Assembly: GCF_000150955.2 (NCBI RefSeq)
Contig: NC_011671.1
Coordinates: forward strand, 248,001 to 312,000
From: Phaeodactylum tricornutum CCAP 1055/1
Taxonomy: Eukaryota; Bacillariophyta; Bacillariophyceae; Surirellales; Neidiaceae
Direction: 5' to 3'
Length of the DNA stretch: 64,000 bases
Shown: positions 51,204 to 61,678 of the stretch, in pieces
How the letters are laid out: each line of letters begins with the position of its first letter
Position numbering within the stretch: position 1 is the stretch's first letter
Notes under the pieces: generated by a model
Databases searched by the model: none
Told to the model about the DNA's origin: nothing
Seen by the model: only the letters and a program-made list of their open reading frames with translations
Translations under genes and position numbers: made by a program

Positions 51204-53090
51204 TTATTTCAAATTCGTGAGGGGAAGGTCGCTCATCTGCTGGTGAGAATCGCAATGAGTATGGAGACTACGAATGGTGGTAGGTCGCTGAAACTCCTTT
51301 GGTGCGATGCTCGGTACTTGAAGGTGGGAAGAGGTCGTCATGCTCTGGCGTTGATTGGTAAAGGCATGACATTGGTCGTTTGAATTAGATTCCTGAATAT
51401 GATTCGCAGCGGATGTGACCGAGGTACTCTTTATGGTCTGCGGGAATCCATGGATTTCGCTCCGACGCTCTGACGCCGCTGTTGATCGAAACCAAATACT
51501 TTGGGGATGCACGTCCTTCACGCTGTCACTCGATAACATGCACGCATCCTCCTTGTTTCCACTGGGCATTTTATGAACTGGACTGAACGAATCATTGGTT
51601 CCTGCATTGTAGCTTGTCTTTTTCTTTGTTTGCTTTGTTGGTGTACCGAATATGGAGGAACTTACCCCGAGTTCCTCAACGGAGAATTCCCGAACGGTCG
51701 ATCTTTCTGGGGTCTGTGCCGCCTGGTGTTCCGTTGGAGGTCGGACGGGAATGGGCGTCCAGGGCCGAAACGCTGCATGGTTGTATGAATAGACAACAGT
51801 GGGTTTTTGTGGCAATTGATTTTCGGGAACGCAATTCCAGAAATCGTCGTCACCAATGCTGCCGGCTACGAGTGGTGCGCGTGGAGAATCGTGGGGGTCG
51901 CTGAAAATTGAGGCGTGAGTGTCGTGGCCCGAGATCTTGGGTGAGGGAAGCCATGTTTGTCGACGCAGGAGTGAAGAATTTCGGTTCTGTGGTTTGAGTT
52001 TAATTGTTCCTTCCAAGGGGCGTCTCGGGTTGATATTGCCACTGTTTGGGCTACCAAAGGCTACGGTGCCGGGCAATATGGACTTTTTGAGAGTAGGTGG
52101 ACTCTGGAGATCTTCGCTAGAGCGGAGCGGTGGAGTCCCAAACAAAAAAGGGGCTGGACTCGAGTTGGGATTGGGAGACGGCGTCACCGCGGACAGTGTC
52201 TTTTTGGCGGGTTCTGTTCCGTAGATTTTGTCCTGGGCCGCATCCGCCGAGGACGCAAACGACTTGGGGTGGACGGACAAGGCTTCCAACTCGTGTTCCA
52301 AGTCTTCCGTTTCTGCCGTAGATGGAGGAGCGTCAAAGAGGTAGGGCAACGATTTGGAAACTTCCGCAAAGGCGGGAATCGCTCGAATCCTTGGTTCGGC
52401 GGCGAACGCGGTGGTTCCCGGCCCGGTCCTGGTTCTCGCCAAACGGGCCAACGGCAGACTAGAGCTTTCCGTAACGGGAACACTGTGTGGACTACAGTCC
52501 AGTATGGCATCGGTGCGACTGTCGTCGAGTGTTTCGTGTTCGTCCAAGAGACTTGCCGATAGTGGTAGGGACGGAGCGGGACAGGATGCGGTGCGGTAGT
52601 CCGGATTGAGCGACGCTTCGGTGCGAACGGTCTGTGACATTGCGACCCCGGGCAAAGACCAAATCGAGGCCACTTGGCGACGTAAAGGTGGTGGCGGTGG
52701 TGTGTGTTCGATGGAATCGTTGGTTGCATGGTGGTCTCGAACGGGACACCGTCGCTTTTGGAAGGGACCATCAAAATGCCCGGGAGGACACCGAGGCCGC
52801 CTCGGGACCGGTCGGGCGAGTCTCGGACCGCTGTCCGTCCCTGGTGCTGATGGTGTTGACACCATGACCGGTAGACTTTGGAAACGCTGGGGCATGCTCC
52901 GAAATAGACGTGTTGGTTGTACCAACCGCAACCCAAACTGGTACCGATTCCGGGCGGTCTCTGGGAAAGGTCCGAGTCTGCCCAAATACTGCGGTCGGGC
53001 TGGATGGGGGTTTCTCATTCCCGGAACACGCCCGATTCCAACAAGTGGAGATGCTCTCCACACGGTATCAATCCCATGAAATCGCAACAT
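51204..53090 (-). CDS. Ser/Pro-rich disordered protein of unknown function
   Basis: I do not recognise this 628-residue frame. It is rich in Ser, Pro, Thr and Arg and has no globular domain I can see. Short clusters stand out: FGTPPLRSSEDLQSPPTLKK, PRRPLEGTIKLKP, RQTWLPSPK and SIFGTPTKQTKKKTS, many with S/T-P sites suited to proline-directed kinases. The first 75 residues are Arg/Pro-rich and less coding-like, so a later start such as the ATG near residue 76 is possible. An alternative 250-codon frame overlaps in the same strand but shows shadow composition. The ATG at 53090 lies inside a perfect 12-bp inverted repeat. Confidence 0.5.
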   Translation of the reverse strand: MLRFHGIDTVWRASPLVGIGRVPGMRNPHPARPQYLGRLGPFPETARNRYQFGLRLVQPTRLFRSMPQRFQSLPVMVSTPSAPGTDSGPRLARPVPRRPRCPPGHFDGPFQKRRCPVRDHHATNDSIEHTPPPPPLRRQVASIWSLPGVAMSQTVRTEASLNPDYRTASCPAPSLPLSASLLDEHETLDDSRTDAILDCSPHSVPVTESSSLPLARLARTRTGPGTTAFAAEPRIRAIPAFAEVSKSLPYLFDAPPSTAETEDLEHELEALSVHPKSFASSADAAQDKIYGTEPAKKTLSAVTPSPNPNSSPAPFLFGTPPLRSSEDLQSPPTLKKSILPGTVAFGSPNSGNINPRRPLEGTIKLKPQNRNSSLLRRQTWLPSPKISGHDTHASIFSDPHDSPRAPLVAGSIGDDDFWNCVPENQLPQKPTVVYSYNHAAFRPWTPIPVRPPTEHQAAQTPERSTVREFSVEELGVSSSIFGTPTKQTKKKTSYNAGTNDSFSPVHKMPSGNKEDACMLSSDSVKDVHPQSIWFRSTAASERRSEIHGFPQTIKSTSVTSAANHIQESNSNDQCHAFTNQRQSMTTSSHLQVPSIAPKEFQRPTTIRSLHTHCDSHQQMSDLPLTNLK

Positions 53091-53099
53091 GGGATTGAT
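53067..53099. repeat. Perfect 12-bp inverted repeat over the ORF start
   Basis: The left arm is ATCAATCCCATG (53067-53078) and the right arm CATGGGATTGAT (53088-53099), with a 9-bp spacer. The right arm contains the start codon of the minus-strand frame. A hairpin in the 5' end of the transcript could affect translation, which is inference. Confidence 0.7.
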
Positions 53100-53577
53100 G
53101 GATTGTGTCGTGGATGATATTTTTGGGTAACCAGTATCAGTAAATAGGAAGCTGACAAATTTTACTTATACTGATTGACAGTCAGCCTTCGGTACGGGGA
53201 CGATATCCATAATTGCCCTTTTTCTAGTAAACTGTTCTAACGGGAGCCACACCACATTTGTTATTTTTGTTAATGTAAGTTACTCCACCACAAAAGGCCC
53301 CGACTTGGCATCGGTGTTTACTGTTTTACACGAATAACGTCGGCACGAATCCTCGACGCGCCGGTTGACCCTGTGACGAGCCGGAGATCGTGCTATGTAC
53401 GAACAAGGGAGGCGTAGTCGATGCGATGCACACACACACACACACTGGCCCGCAAAAACACAAAAACCAGGATCTGATCACTGCGGGATTGTCCATGCCG
53501 CGCTCACAAGGTCCTTGCACTCTACAGTCCCAGTGTGATGGCTACATCGACCCATTGTTTATACCCACGGTGTGTTG
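53100..53577. other. Intergenic region with CA repeat
   Basis: About 480 bp upstream of the disordered-protein gene and downstream of the LRR gene. It contains a (CA)n run at 53429-53445 and no supported gene. Confidence 0.45.
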
Positions 53578-55071
53578 CTATCGTTTGCGGATCTTATCTC
53601 GGGCAATATCCAAGTCGGGACGCACCTTCCGGATTTGGGCACAGAGGTCTTCCAAATCAGTCCCGCCTTGGTTGCCGCCCACGACGAGCGTCTTCAACAA
53701 GGGAAGGATGAGCGTATCCGGATCCGTGTCGTCCACTAAGACCTGCAGTAGTCGTACCACCGCCGCTTGGTCGGCACCGTTGCCCGCCAAGTCCAGCATT
53801 TCCAGTTCCGGAGCCGCGGTACGCAAATCCAGCGCGTTCCAGCCGTCGGGGCCTCGACCCAGCCGATTGTCGAACAATCGCAAAGTGGTCACGTGGCTGG
53901 AGGACAAGGCGGCGTGCGCACCGGGGACCGTACAATGCGTCGCGCTCAAATCCAGCGATTGGAGACGGGTGGTACCATGGGGTGAGGCGAGTGAATGAGT
54001 GTGCCGTGGGACGAGCCCCTGATGGACGAGGACGAGAACGCCCTCGCGCAACGGATTCTGCGATACATTCAGCTCGATCAAATCCGGAAAGGGAACGTGT
54101 GCGTCGGGGTTTCCGCATGACGGGGACAAGACGTGGACCAGACTCGAAGCACTGGCGCTGGTCAGCTGATTCTCCGATACGTCGAGTATCCGCAGAGGAC
54201 ATTGGGCCCTTTCGTCTCGACTGCCGTCCGCCAGTCCTCGCATGCCATCGTCCGTAATACCACAATTGTTTAAATACAGCTCTTGTATATTGTTTGTGTA
54301 GCCGTATTGTGGTTCTGGTTCTTGATGTAGTCGTGGTGATGATGATGAAGATGAGAGGAGAAAATGCCATACGGCTCGTGCACCGCGAGGGCCAATCCGC
54401 GGGTTGTGCGAAAGTCGACAGGAGCGCAGGGTACTCGCACCACTGGTTGTATCTAAGGCAAAGAGAGACACACACTGGTCTTCGTCTAAATCGCAATCGG
54501 AAAGGTCCAATTCGTGCAAACGCTGAAGGAGTACCGCAGCGTGAGGGATATCGTTGCCGACAGGACTTGTTAGCAAGCCAACGTTGCGAGCGAGACACCA
54601 GCGTGACCATGGATGATTCTCACGTTCACAAAAGTGGACCAACCGACAGAAAGACGCTGGTCCCAGACCTTTATAACTCAAATCAAGCAACGCGTGGGAT
54701 TTGGATTCCGCGTAGGCGGATGTCACGCCATTGTCCGTGAGACCGTCTAGGAGCGCCTGGGCCCCGGCGTCTCCCATCGTGACGTCGCCTACGGCCAAGT
54801 GTTGGATTCGATGGCCGCAATGGGCAATGGCTTGTCCCAAACTACGTAGCGATTCCGGCGGCACGGCATGTCCCGAAGCATGGATCGCGCACAAGTGAGT
54901 GTTGGTGCCGTGCGCAAGTGCCGCGGCCAGCCGGTCTACCTGCGACGCCGACCAAGATTTTGTCGGCAGAATCACCAAATCCCGCAGCGTCGGATCATTC
55001 GCTTCCACGCGCAACATGAGCGCTTCGTAAGACGAGCCCCACCCGCTGGAACCACTCCACGCTCCGGCCAT
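53578..55071 (-). CDS. Leucine-rich repeat (RNI-like) protein
   Basis: The ATG at 55071 is the first in frame, giving 497 residues. The chain is a run of ribonuclease-inhibitor-like repeats: LHELDLSDCDLDEDQCVSLF, IQELYLNNCGITDDGMRGL, LRILDVSENQLTSASASSL, LIELNVSQNPLREGVLV, LQSLDLSATHC, LETLDLAGN-like and LKTLVVGGNQGG. Each has the L..L.L..N/C..L pattern. A Ser run (LLSSSSSSPRL) interrupts the middle. There is no signal peptide or kinase domain, so it is probably a cytosolic or nuclear scaffold. Confidence 0.75.
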   Translation of the reverse strand: MAGAWSGSSGWGSSYEALMLRVEANDPTLRDLVILPTKSWSASQVDRLAAALAHGTNTHLCAIHASGHAVPPESLRSLGQAIAHCGHRIQHLAVGDVTMGDAGAQALLDGLTDNGVTSAYAESKSHALLDLSYKGLGPASFCRLVHFCERENHPWSRWCLARNVGLLTSPVGNDIPHAAVLLQRLHELDLSDCDLDEDQCVSLFALDTTSGASTLRSCRLSHNPRIGPRGARAVWHFLLSSSSSSPRLHQEPEPQYGYTNNIQELYLNNCGITDDGMRGLADGSRDERAQCPLRILDVSENQLTSASASSLVHVLSPSCGNPDAHVPFPDLIELNVSQNPLREGVLVLVHQGLVPRHTHSLASPHGTTRLQSLDLSATHCTVPGAHAALSSSHVTTLRLFDNRLGRGPDGWNALDLRTAAPELEMLDLAGNGADQAAVVRLLQVLVDDTDPDTLILPLLKTLVVGGNQGGTDLEDLCAQIRKVRPDLDIARDKIRKR

Positions 55072-55311
55072 GATGGTGAAAAACAACGACCTATTCGAGC
55101 GGTGCGCGCAATCAGTTTACTTGGCCTACGTTGATCGGATTTCGTTAAAAAAACCTGACCGAGGTTGACTGTTGTGAGAGGGACATTCCCATATCCGGGT
55201 TCTGTAAATGTTTTCTGTCTTACTGTTTCGGGAAGCTAACTGTAAATGACAAGTCTCATCATATGATAGGCAACAAAGCTATTTCTCCAAATTGTGCCGG
55301 ACACCTTTGCC

Positions 55312-56583
55312 CTAACACATCCGCTCCCTATCACTCTTGAGATGTCCATGATTTGCTCCCTGATTATGCATGATAGCTGTTTTGATGTCAAGAATCATGT
55401 CAGTGTGCTCCTTCTCCAAAGGGACCGAAAAAAAGCCAGCCCATGTTCTCTCTGTAAAGTGCTCTTCAATAGAAGTTGAGACGTTACGAGCCAGCTCCTT
55501 TTCAAGAGCTTCCATAACGCGTCTCTCTCTGGGTTGCTGTGATAAGTTCATTATACGCCATGCTGGTACCATGAATGTTCCAGCATAGCAAACAGCAGTG
55601 ACGTTCTCATTCGGAAATATCCAGTTGAGGGCCTTTTCGTGCCACTCTCGAAGATTCTTATAGCGAAACGGATTTAAAAGTTGGTTGTCCTGCATTCCAC
55701 CATGCTCCTTTTGTAGAAATGTCCTTGTATAATCACCTATCCAAAATTCATATAGTGTAGACGTGTCGTGGAATGCGGAATGTGCGCAGTCTGGTGTGAC
55801 GCCACAGGCAAATTCATCTCCAGACGCTATTCGAAGCATTTCAGCTACACTTCGGTATCCCTTGTAGACTGGGAGCAATCGGAAGTTTTCCATTGTCCTG
55901 GGAGTGTCCTCCATGAACAGTACCACGGACGACGCTGCTTCTTCAGTAGTTGTCTTGGCAACGTAGCGATTGACAAAGTACGCATACGCGTACTCACATC
56001 CGCCTACATTTGGCAAAGGAACAACGTCGATTTGCTTGACACGAGGATCCTCAATGAAATTGGGCACGTCTGCTTCGTTCCCACATTTGGACAAGACGAT
56101 TATTTTCACGGTGGCCTTTTTCTGGTTGGGCACCTGGCTCAAAACGGAATCGTATATTAGATTCAGGTCCGAACTACAATACGCGATTGCAACTTCGATT
56201 GTTTGGACAATCATCTGGTTACTGCTTTCCCGAATGGCTTCTCCCCACCAGAGCTGCTTCTGGAAATCACTGACTGTGGCATCATGAGGTTGCTCCTTGT
56301 TTCCAGGTGAGTGTTCCAAAAGACGAGGAGAAGTGTCCGTCAAAGGTGCGAAAATATCCACAGGAATGGCGGCATTTTGGACAATTGTTGCGGATTGCCT
56401 TACGACATCCATTGTCACCAAAACGAGCGTTGTACCCACACCGAGCATCAGCCATTTCCACAGCGCTCCTTTATTCCGAAGCGTCGCCGTTGGTTTCTCG
56501 AATTGCTGCGTCATGGCAGGTGCATCTTCCCGCCAAACATCGACTACGTTGTTATTGTCTAGTCTTCTGTGTTGAAACTCCAT
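55312..56583 (-). CDS. DUF3431 type II membrane protein, glycosyltransferase-like
   Basis: The product is 423 residues. A short cytosolic tail is followed by one membrane anchor near residues 44-62 (WLMLGVGTTLVLVTMDVV), so the bulk is luminal, as in Golgi type II enzymes. The DUF3431 core shows IAYCSSDLNLIYDSVLSQV, IIVLSKCGNE, VPLPNVGGCEYAYAYFVNRYV, VVLFMEDTP and later FRYKNLREWHEKALNW and CYAGTFMVP. The NVGxExxAY pattern is the family hallmark in fungi and algae, where it is associated with cell-wall or glycan genes, but the activity is unproven. Confidence 0.75.
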   Translation of the reverse strand: MEFQHRRLDNNNVVDVWREDAPAMTQQFEKPTATLRNKGALWKWLMLGVGTTLVLVTMDVVRQSATIVQNAAIPVDIFAPLTDTSPRLLEHSPGNKEQPHDATVSDFQKQLWWGEAIRESSNQMIVQTIEVAIAYCSSDLNLIYDSVLSQVPNQKKATVKIIVLSKCGNEADVPNFIEDPRVKQIDVVPLPNVGGCEYAYAYFVNRYVAKTTTEEAASSVVLFMEDTPRTMENFRLLPVYKGYRSVAEMLRIASGDEFACGVTPDCAHSAFHDTSTLYEFWIGDYTRTFLQKEHGGMQDNQLLNPFRYKNLREWHEKALNWIFPNENVTAVCYAGTFMVPAWRIMNLSQQPRERRVMEALEKELARNVSTSIEEHFTERTWAGFFSVPLEKEHTDMILDIKTAIMHNQGANHGHLKSDRERMC

Positions 56584-57306
56584 AATCTTGTGCTCGACGA
56601 AGTGATGGTGTTTGGATACGTTGCTTGTTGGGTCGAGATTGTGGGATCATCTTTCGGTGACGGTATGGCGGAGACTTTCAAAACCGAACACAGTAGCCTA
56701 GTTGTAAGAAGCTAGTAGGTCCGCGTTTTGCTCCTTGGCAGAGAGTGAGATTTGAAAATCTGTCGTTGGGAACGCATTTGTTACGCAATAGTGAACTGGA
56801 AAAACCATTTTGACCAAGAGAAAACGTAAAAATGGTTTTAATTGTCCATTGGAATCATTTTTACAATTAGGTACAGTGAGATAAGAGAATTCTCGGTTTT
56901 CAATCCTCCAAACAAGATTTCACGTTCGAATGAGTATTCACAGTCTGGAATATATATGAACAGTGAGAGCCGGACAGTGAGGTGTGCTTACAGGTAGGCT
57001 AAACCGCTTCCAACGGTCCCATCGTGCAGGAACCGGACCGGACCGTTTGTCCGAGGAAGCCTCACGTAGGGAGGACAGACAAGCGGGATTGTCCGAGCGC
57101 CGGACCTTCGGCCGCGCCGGCATTGGGAAAGGATTGTGTTGACCAAGGCTAAACGGTGTGCGCCCGAATCCGTACCAACCCGTCCAGACAAACTCCGCCA
57201 CGGTCCCAACCAACCTTCCTTTACCCTCGGTATCATTGCTATCATTCGTACATGCCCTCACTCACATCTTCTTCCCAACCCAGCAAATACAATTCCAACA
57301 AGAATC
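56584..57306. other. Divergent promoter region upstream of TIMELESS
   Basis: About 720 bp. TCACAGTCT at 56938-56946 followed by TATATATG resembles the recurring motif with one mismatch. No gene is supported. Confidence 0.4.
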
Positions 57307-60300
57307 ATGACGAGTACAATCGGGGTGACTGATCGTCGTGCATTGGCGGCAGCACAGAGTTCTCCCCCGCCTCGGTCGTCCGCAGCGTCGCGTCGCGTCA
57401 CTCCGCCGCGGGACGCCCTGTCGGTGGAGCCGAGCGTCGTGGACGAACTCCTTTTGGTGTGCGGTGTCATCGGAACGACGGTGTCCGATACGGACACTCC
57501 GGATCGCATCGTCCCCGTGGCGGACTGTCTCAACTGGTTGCAGGATTTGCAACGCGCCCTCCGTCGCGACGACGATCAGTACCGACCCATCTCGCTCCTC
57601 ATGGCACAGTGGAAGATTGTGCCGCAGAAACTCCTGCCCCTCGTTGATTCCTGCCGGTACGATACCGATCTGGTACTCACCGTTGCCAAGATTCTCGTCA
57701 TTCTCACCAAGCCACTCGCCGAGTCTACCGAGCGCGCCGGGAAACTGCCGATTGAAACCAAAACCAAGACCACCGAAGCGTACGTGCTTTTGTGTGTTTG
57801 AGTGTGTGGTGTGTCGAGTAGTATATATTTATATATATATATATGTTTGTGTGTGTGTATGTGCTTTATAACGGTACATTTACTGTTGGATGGGTGTGGG
57901 GAAGTCTGGTCGAAGACTTTGTGTAAACATGCCTGTACCCGGCCGGAAGGAACAAAGTTGTATTATCTTGCCTCTCACGGTGCAACCACAACGATCCTCT
58001 CGTTCTTGCAGAGTCATCCGGGAACAGATCCGACTACGCGAGAATGCTGTGCAACAAGCGGAAGCCCGTATGGAGTACAAACGCGCCATTTGTCACTACC
58101 ATCACGGTCACACCCACGATTCCAACCCCACTAAAAGTGGAGGTGGCATTCTTTCAATCTTTGTCTCGCTCTTGGCTGAACCCTTGTCCAAGTCGGGCAC
58201 CGCCCGCACCGAAGCGGACCATCTAAAGATCGAACTCGTCTTGCACTTGTTCCGCAATCTGCTGTCGGCTGAGCCATTGTTGCACTCGAGTGCAGCTGCT
58301 GTCGCGCAGGCACAGACGCTCCACGACGACTGCGTCGTCTTGCTCGACCAGGAACTTGTCCTCGAAATTCTGCTCGTCCTCGGCGCCGATATTGAACAAC
58401 GCGAAAACTTGCAGTACAATCTACTGCTCATGGAACTGGTGCACCATTTGTTGCGCCATTACGATCCCGCCGTCGTTGCTCGGGCGGTTCCTTCCCCGAC
58501 GGGCGCCGCCGCGGCGCTCCCGCCCAAGCCCAGACCGGGCCTCTTGTCCCAGTCCCTCCAACGCGAAAAACAAAAATTTCACGCCCCAATCATGTCCCGC
58601 CACGCCCATTTCGGTGGCACGCTCGTCGTGAAACAGGCGCACAATCCGACCCAACAGCAGTACGTGAGTACGGCCGCACTCGGCCCGGGTCACCGGTCCG
58701 CGCCGCTCGCGTCCAAGCGCAAAACCAAAAAGTCGGAACCCTTCATCGGCTCCAAATCACACCCTTCCCACCACACGCGCACCGCCGCCACCCTGACTCC
58801 GTCCCGACAAAAGGCCGTCGCCGTACTCCAGGCATTCTGCCAACGCTGGGTTCAAGACTGTTACGGACCCGTGACCAAGTCGCTCAAACACGAATTTCGA
58901 CGCGATTCCGTCCGCCTCGAAGAATCGGACCGGATTACCTTTTTTCGCATGGTCTGGTTCTTTGCGCGGTGGTGGAGGTTGTCGCCCGCTGCCGTCCGCA
59001 GTCGCCAAGTGCAGCAGGATGATACAGTTTCCAATCAGAGTGCCGTTGGCCAACTCATCTTCACTATGGACGTCTTTGCCTTCAATCTGGTCTTGAACGC
59101 GACGGATACCTTTCAACAGCATAAAAAGTATGCCCGATTGGCGCTAACGGTCGCGCTCTTGGGAGAAATGATGCACTTGTTGACCGCCATGTATTCTTCC
59201 CAGGAATCCACCGAGCAAATAATGGCCATGGGTTTAATGGACCGGCTCTTTTACGGCAGCGAACCGCTTGATCGATTGCCGAAATTGTTGTCGAGCTGGC
59301 AGCCGGGATCGTCCACGAGGGATTACTTGTGTGATTTGGTTGAAGTGGTACACGTGCAGCTCAAGCTTTTGGACACACACGCGCAGGCCTGTCGCAATGT
59401 GGACACGAGTCAAGCCAAGCACGATACCGTGGCCAAAATGAAATTGGCCGCGGCCGACTTCGATACCACTCACTACCTAACACGACGCATCATTTCGAAT
59501 CATGTCGTGTACATGTATACACAACTTCTGACACAATACGATGTCAACGCGGCACACGTGAATCACCGCATAGTGGCTTTTTTACTGCGTCTTACCAAGC
59601 TGCAAATTGCCGGAACGGTCGAGCCGGAAGACGTGGTGTTGCCCGCACAGAAACTTTTGACAGCACCTAACGTCACTCTACAGCCAATGCTTTACAATTT
59701 CCAAGTGCTCCGCGTTTTCCAGACGATTCTGAACGACAAAAGTATTCGGCGAGACAAGGACTATGTAACACTGTTAGCGTTTGCGGCTGGCATTGTCCAC
59801 GACTTCGCCCAGGCAGCCGAGCGCAATCCGGTCCTCTTCGTTGAGGCCCTATTCAAGCATCCCGTACCGCATCGGTTCTGCGAATACAGTGCTAATTTGT
59901 ACGTGACCGAGGAGCTGCGCATGATTGCCGAGCGTGAGTTACTGCTCGAGGAACAGCGAAAGTTCGAAGAACAAGTTGCCGCTGTCCGTGACGATGACGA
60001 TTCGGAAGATGAACTCGAATTCGAAGATTTGGAAGTGGAATCCGAGGTTGCAACTAAAACAGTTAGCCTCGGGAGTAAACGAAAGGTTCTTTACGATAGT
60101 GACAGTGACGAAGGTGAGACCGATCCTGCTCCCTCGCTTCCAGCCGGAACTACCTCTTCGCGAGAGGTGGAGACTGGTGACAGCGAGGATAGTAGTGACG
60201 ACGACGAGAAAATACGGGAGTCTCTTGAGCAGGAACACTCTTCTATACTGGGCGACTTTGCAAAGACTGGCGTCGTTGATCCCGACCATTCATCAGACGA

Positions 60301-60373
60301 GGAAGAGTTCGATCGATGGGTGGAAGAACCGCCACTCAAGAAAAAGAGAAGTGTTGACGAGGATGATCAGTGA
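57307..60373 (+). CDS. TIMELESS/TOF1/SWI1 replication fork protection protein
   Basis: Exons 57307-57779 and 58012-60373 are joined over a 232-bp intron (GTACGT..TGCAG), giving 944 residues. The junction restores a continuous helix (TKTTEA-VIREQIRLRENAV). The N-terminal TIMELESS domain reads LLLVCGVIGTTVSDTD, CLNWLQDLQRALRRDDDQYRPI, WKIVPQKLLPLVDSCRYD and AKILVILTKPLAEST. A further armadillo-like block includes AIMSRHARFG-like HAPIMSRHAHFGGTLVVK, SLKHEFRRDSVRLEESDRI and FFRMVWFFARWWR. The C-terminus is acidic (DDDDSEDELEFEDLE, DSDSDEGETD). TIMELESS/TOF1 with TIPIN/CSM3 travels with the replisome and slows forks at damage. The intron carries TA and GT microsatellites. Confidence 0.9.
57822..57863. 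repeat. TA/GT microsatellite in the TIMELESS intron
   Basis: A GTATATATTTATATATATATAT-like tract passes into alternating GT within the single intron. It may be length-variable between strains. Confidence 0.8.
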
Positions 60374-60634
60374 CGGTCAATGCATGCACTGCTGCTTGGC
60401 CAGGCCTCTCTATCACAACGTTGGAGGAAGTTTATTCGAACACACAATTAGAGAGGATGCTCCGTTAAACAATACTCGTGAAAGATGCAAGCTTATCCAA
60501 TGTGGCTTATACCTTTGGCGACCGCAGTCAATCTTTTTAGAATGGATCAGTGTGCAAGTTTTTCCGTGATTGCACAGAGCTAGCTTGAAGAAAGCTTATC
60601 GTTGGTATTAGTACATAGGGCATACTCCTTATTG

Positions 60635-61195
60635 TCAACGACACGGCTTGTTTCCCTTTTGGGAACCGCGACCACAAGGGCACTGCCGATCACCATTATT
60701 CGGCTGAAAGTACTACTAGGGCGCCCCTTTCCCTGCAGATTCTGACCCTTGAGTGAACAGGGGACAATCGTAACCTTCTTTACCGTCCGGGATAGGCTGG
60801 GGCCCTCCATCTACTTCGTTAAAGAGTGCTCCGTAACCAGCCTCGAAGGTTCTCTTTCAACAAACACAAGTCACTCCGATGTCTTCTACCCTGTAGGTCG
60901 CTTCTTTCCCTTACAATGGTCTATCAGCATTTGTTCAACCATCGTCCTCTCACCGGAATAATCAATATTGAAATTGTTTACTCCCACTTGTTCTACTAAA
61001 TAGACCCTATCTCGCTATTCAGCATCCGTCCTCTTCTATTCCTTGTCTGCTAGATCTGACTGCTGCCTCGATAAAATCAATTTTACTGCCGGGCTGTTTA
61101 CCAAATCTGTAGGCTCTTTGCTTCTTACCGCAGCTAACTTCAAATCAGTCAGGTCTGTCGCTGTCAAACGTCGCTCCCATATCTCCTTAGCTACG
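60635..61195 (-). pseudogene. Broken coding relic ending in a SEC-C zinc-binding motif
   Basis: On the minus strand a protein-like reading ends with GDRQCPCGRGSQKGNKPCR and a stop, at about 60695-60635. This is the SEC-C pattern C-P-C-G-x-G-x2-K-x3-P-C. Immediately upstream, other stretches read as plausible protein (AKEIWERRLTATDLTDLKLA near 61195, and VEQMLIDHCKGKKRPTG). The stretches are separated by several breaks in frame, so this is a fossil, not a working gene. SEC-C modules bind zinc and sit at the C-terminus of SecA and of many accessory proteins; the original protein is unknown. Confidence 0.45.
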
Positions 61196-61399
61196 ATCTC
61201 CCTATGAAACACATCATTACCGTTAGTGCCATGTTTCTCCTTGATATAAAAAAATCTTCACACTTCTGTGTTGAGTCTCCGCCCATCCATTGTTCTTTCA
61301 TCATGATAAAACAAGATCATCATGCGTATAGATGGTCAGGTACAGATCAATGACTTCAGAATCACTGCCCTCCTCCTGGGACGCTCCTTTTGTTCTCAC

Positions 61400-61408
61400 T
61401 CACAGTCA
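61400..61408 (+). promoter_or_regulatory. TCACAGTCA initiator-like motif upstream of COX17
   Basis: This is an exact nonamer on the sense strand 271 bp before the COX17 ATG. A related TCACTGTAA lies nearer, at 61651-61659, 20 bp before the ATG, and is the more likely start site for this gene. Confidence 0.3.
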
Positions 61409-61678
61409 AAGCCATAATTTTACTCTGTAATGTGTAAAACACTTCAGGAATCGGGAATTCACGATCTCTTCAGGAAGTGAGTCAGAAAGAACATGAAAGA
61501 ACCTTCGTAGGCTAACGGAGACCACCGACGGTTGTGCCGTGAAATATAAGAAAGTGGAGGCCAATTCGACGATTTCCGTTGCCTCACGAAGCGAACAATC
61601 CGGTGGTCACTTACAGAGTCTTGCGTAGTAGTAACGCAAAGTTACAACACTCACTGTAAATTACAAGAAACAGAAACT

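Larger units (their letters stand above)
60374..61678. other. Intergenic region with broken SEC-C relic and COX17 promoter
   Basis: This holds a broken minus-strand coding relic (listed separately), a TCACAGTCA at 61400-61408 and a TCACTGTAA at 61651-61659. Otherwise it has no supported gene. Confidence 0.45.

Noticed and set aside
52184-52936. 250-codon alternate frame in the disordered-protein gene
   Set aside because: It is shorter than the main frame and Cys/His/Arg-rich without pattern; taken as a shadow.
53657-54610. 317-codon frame within the LRR gene, same strand, other frame
   Set aside because: The LRR frame has clear repeats and this one is Arg-rich shadow sequence.
60374-61678. 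Retroelement or LTR reading of this stretch
   Set aside because: I see no terminal repeats, primer site or polymerase motifs; the SEC-C motif points to a cellular-type protein.
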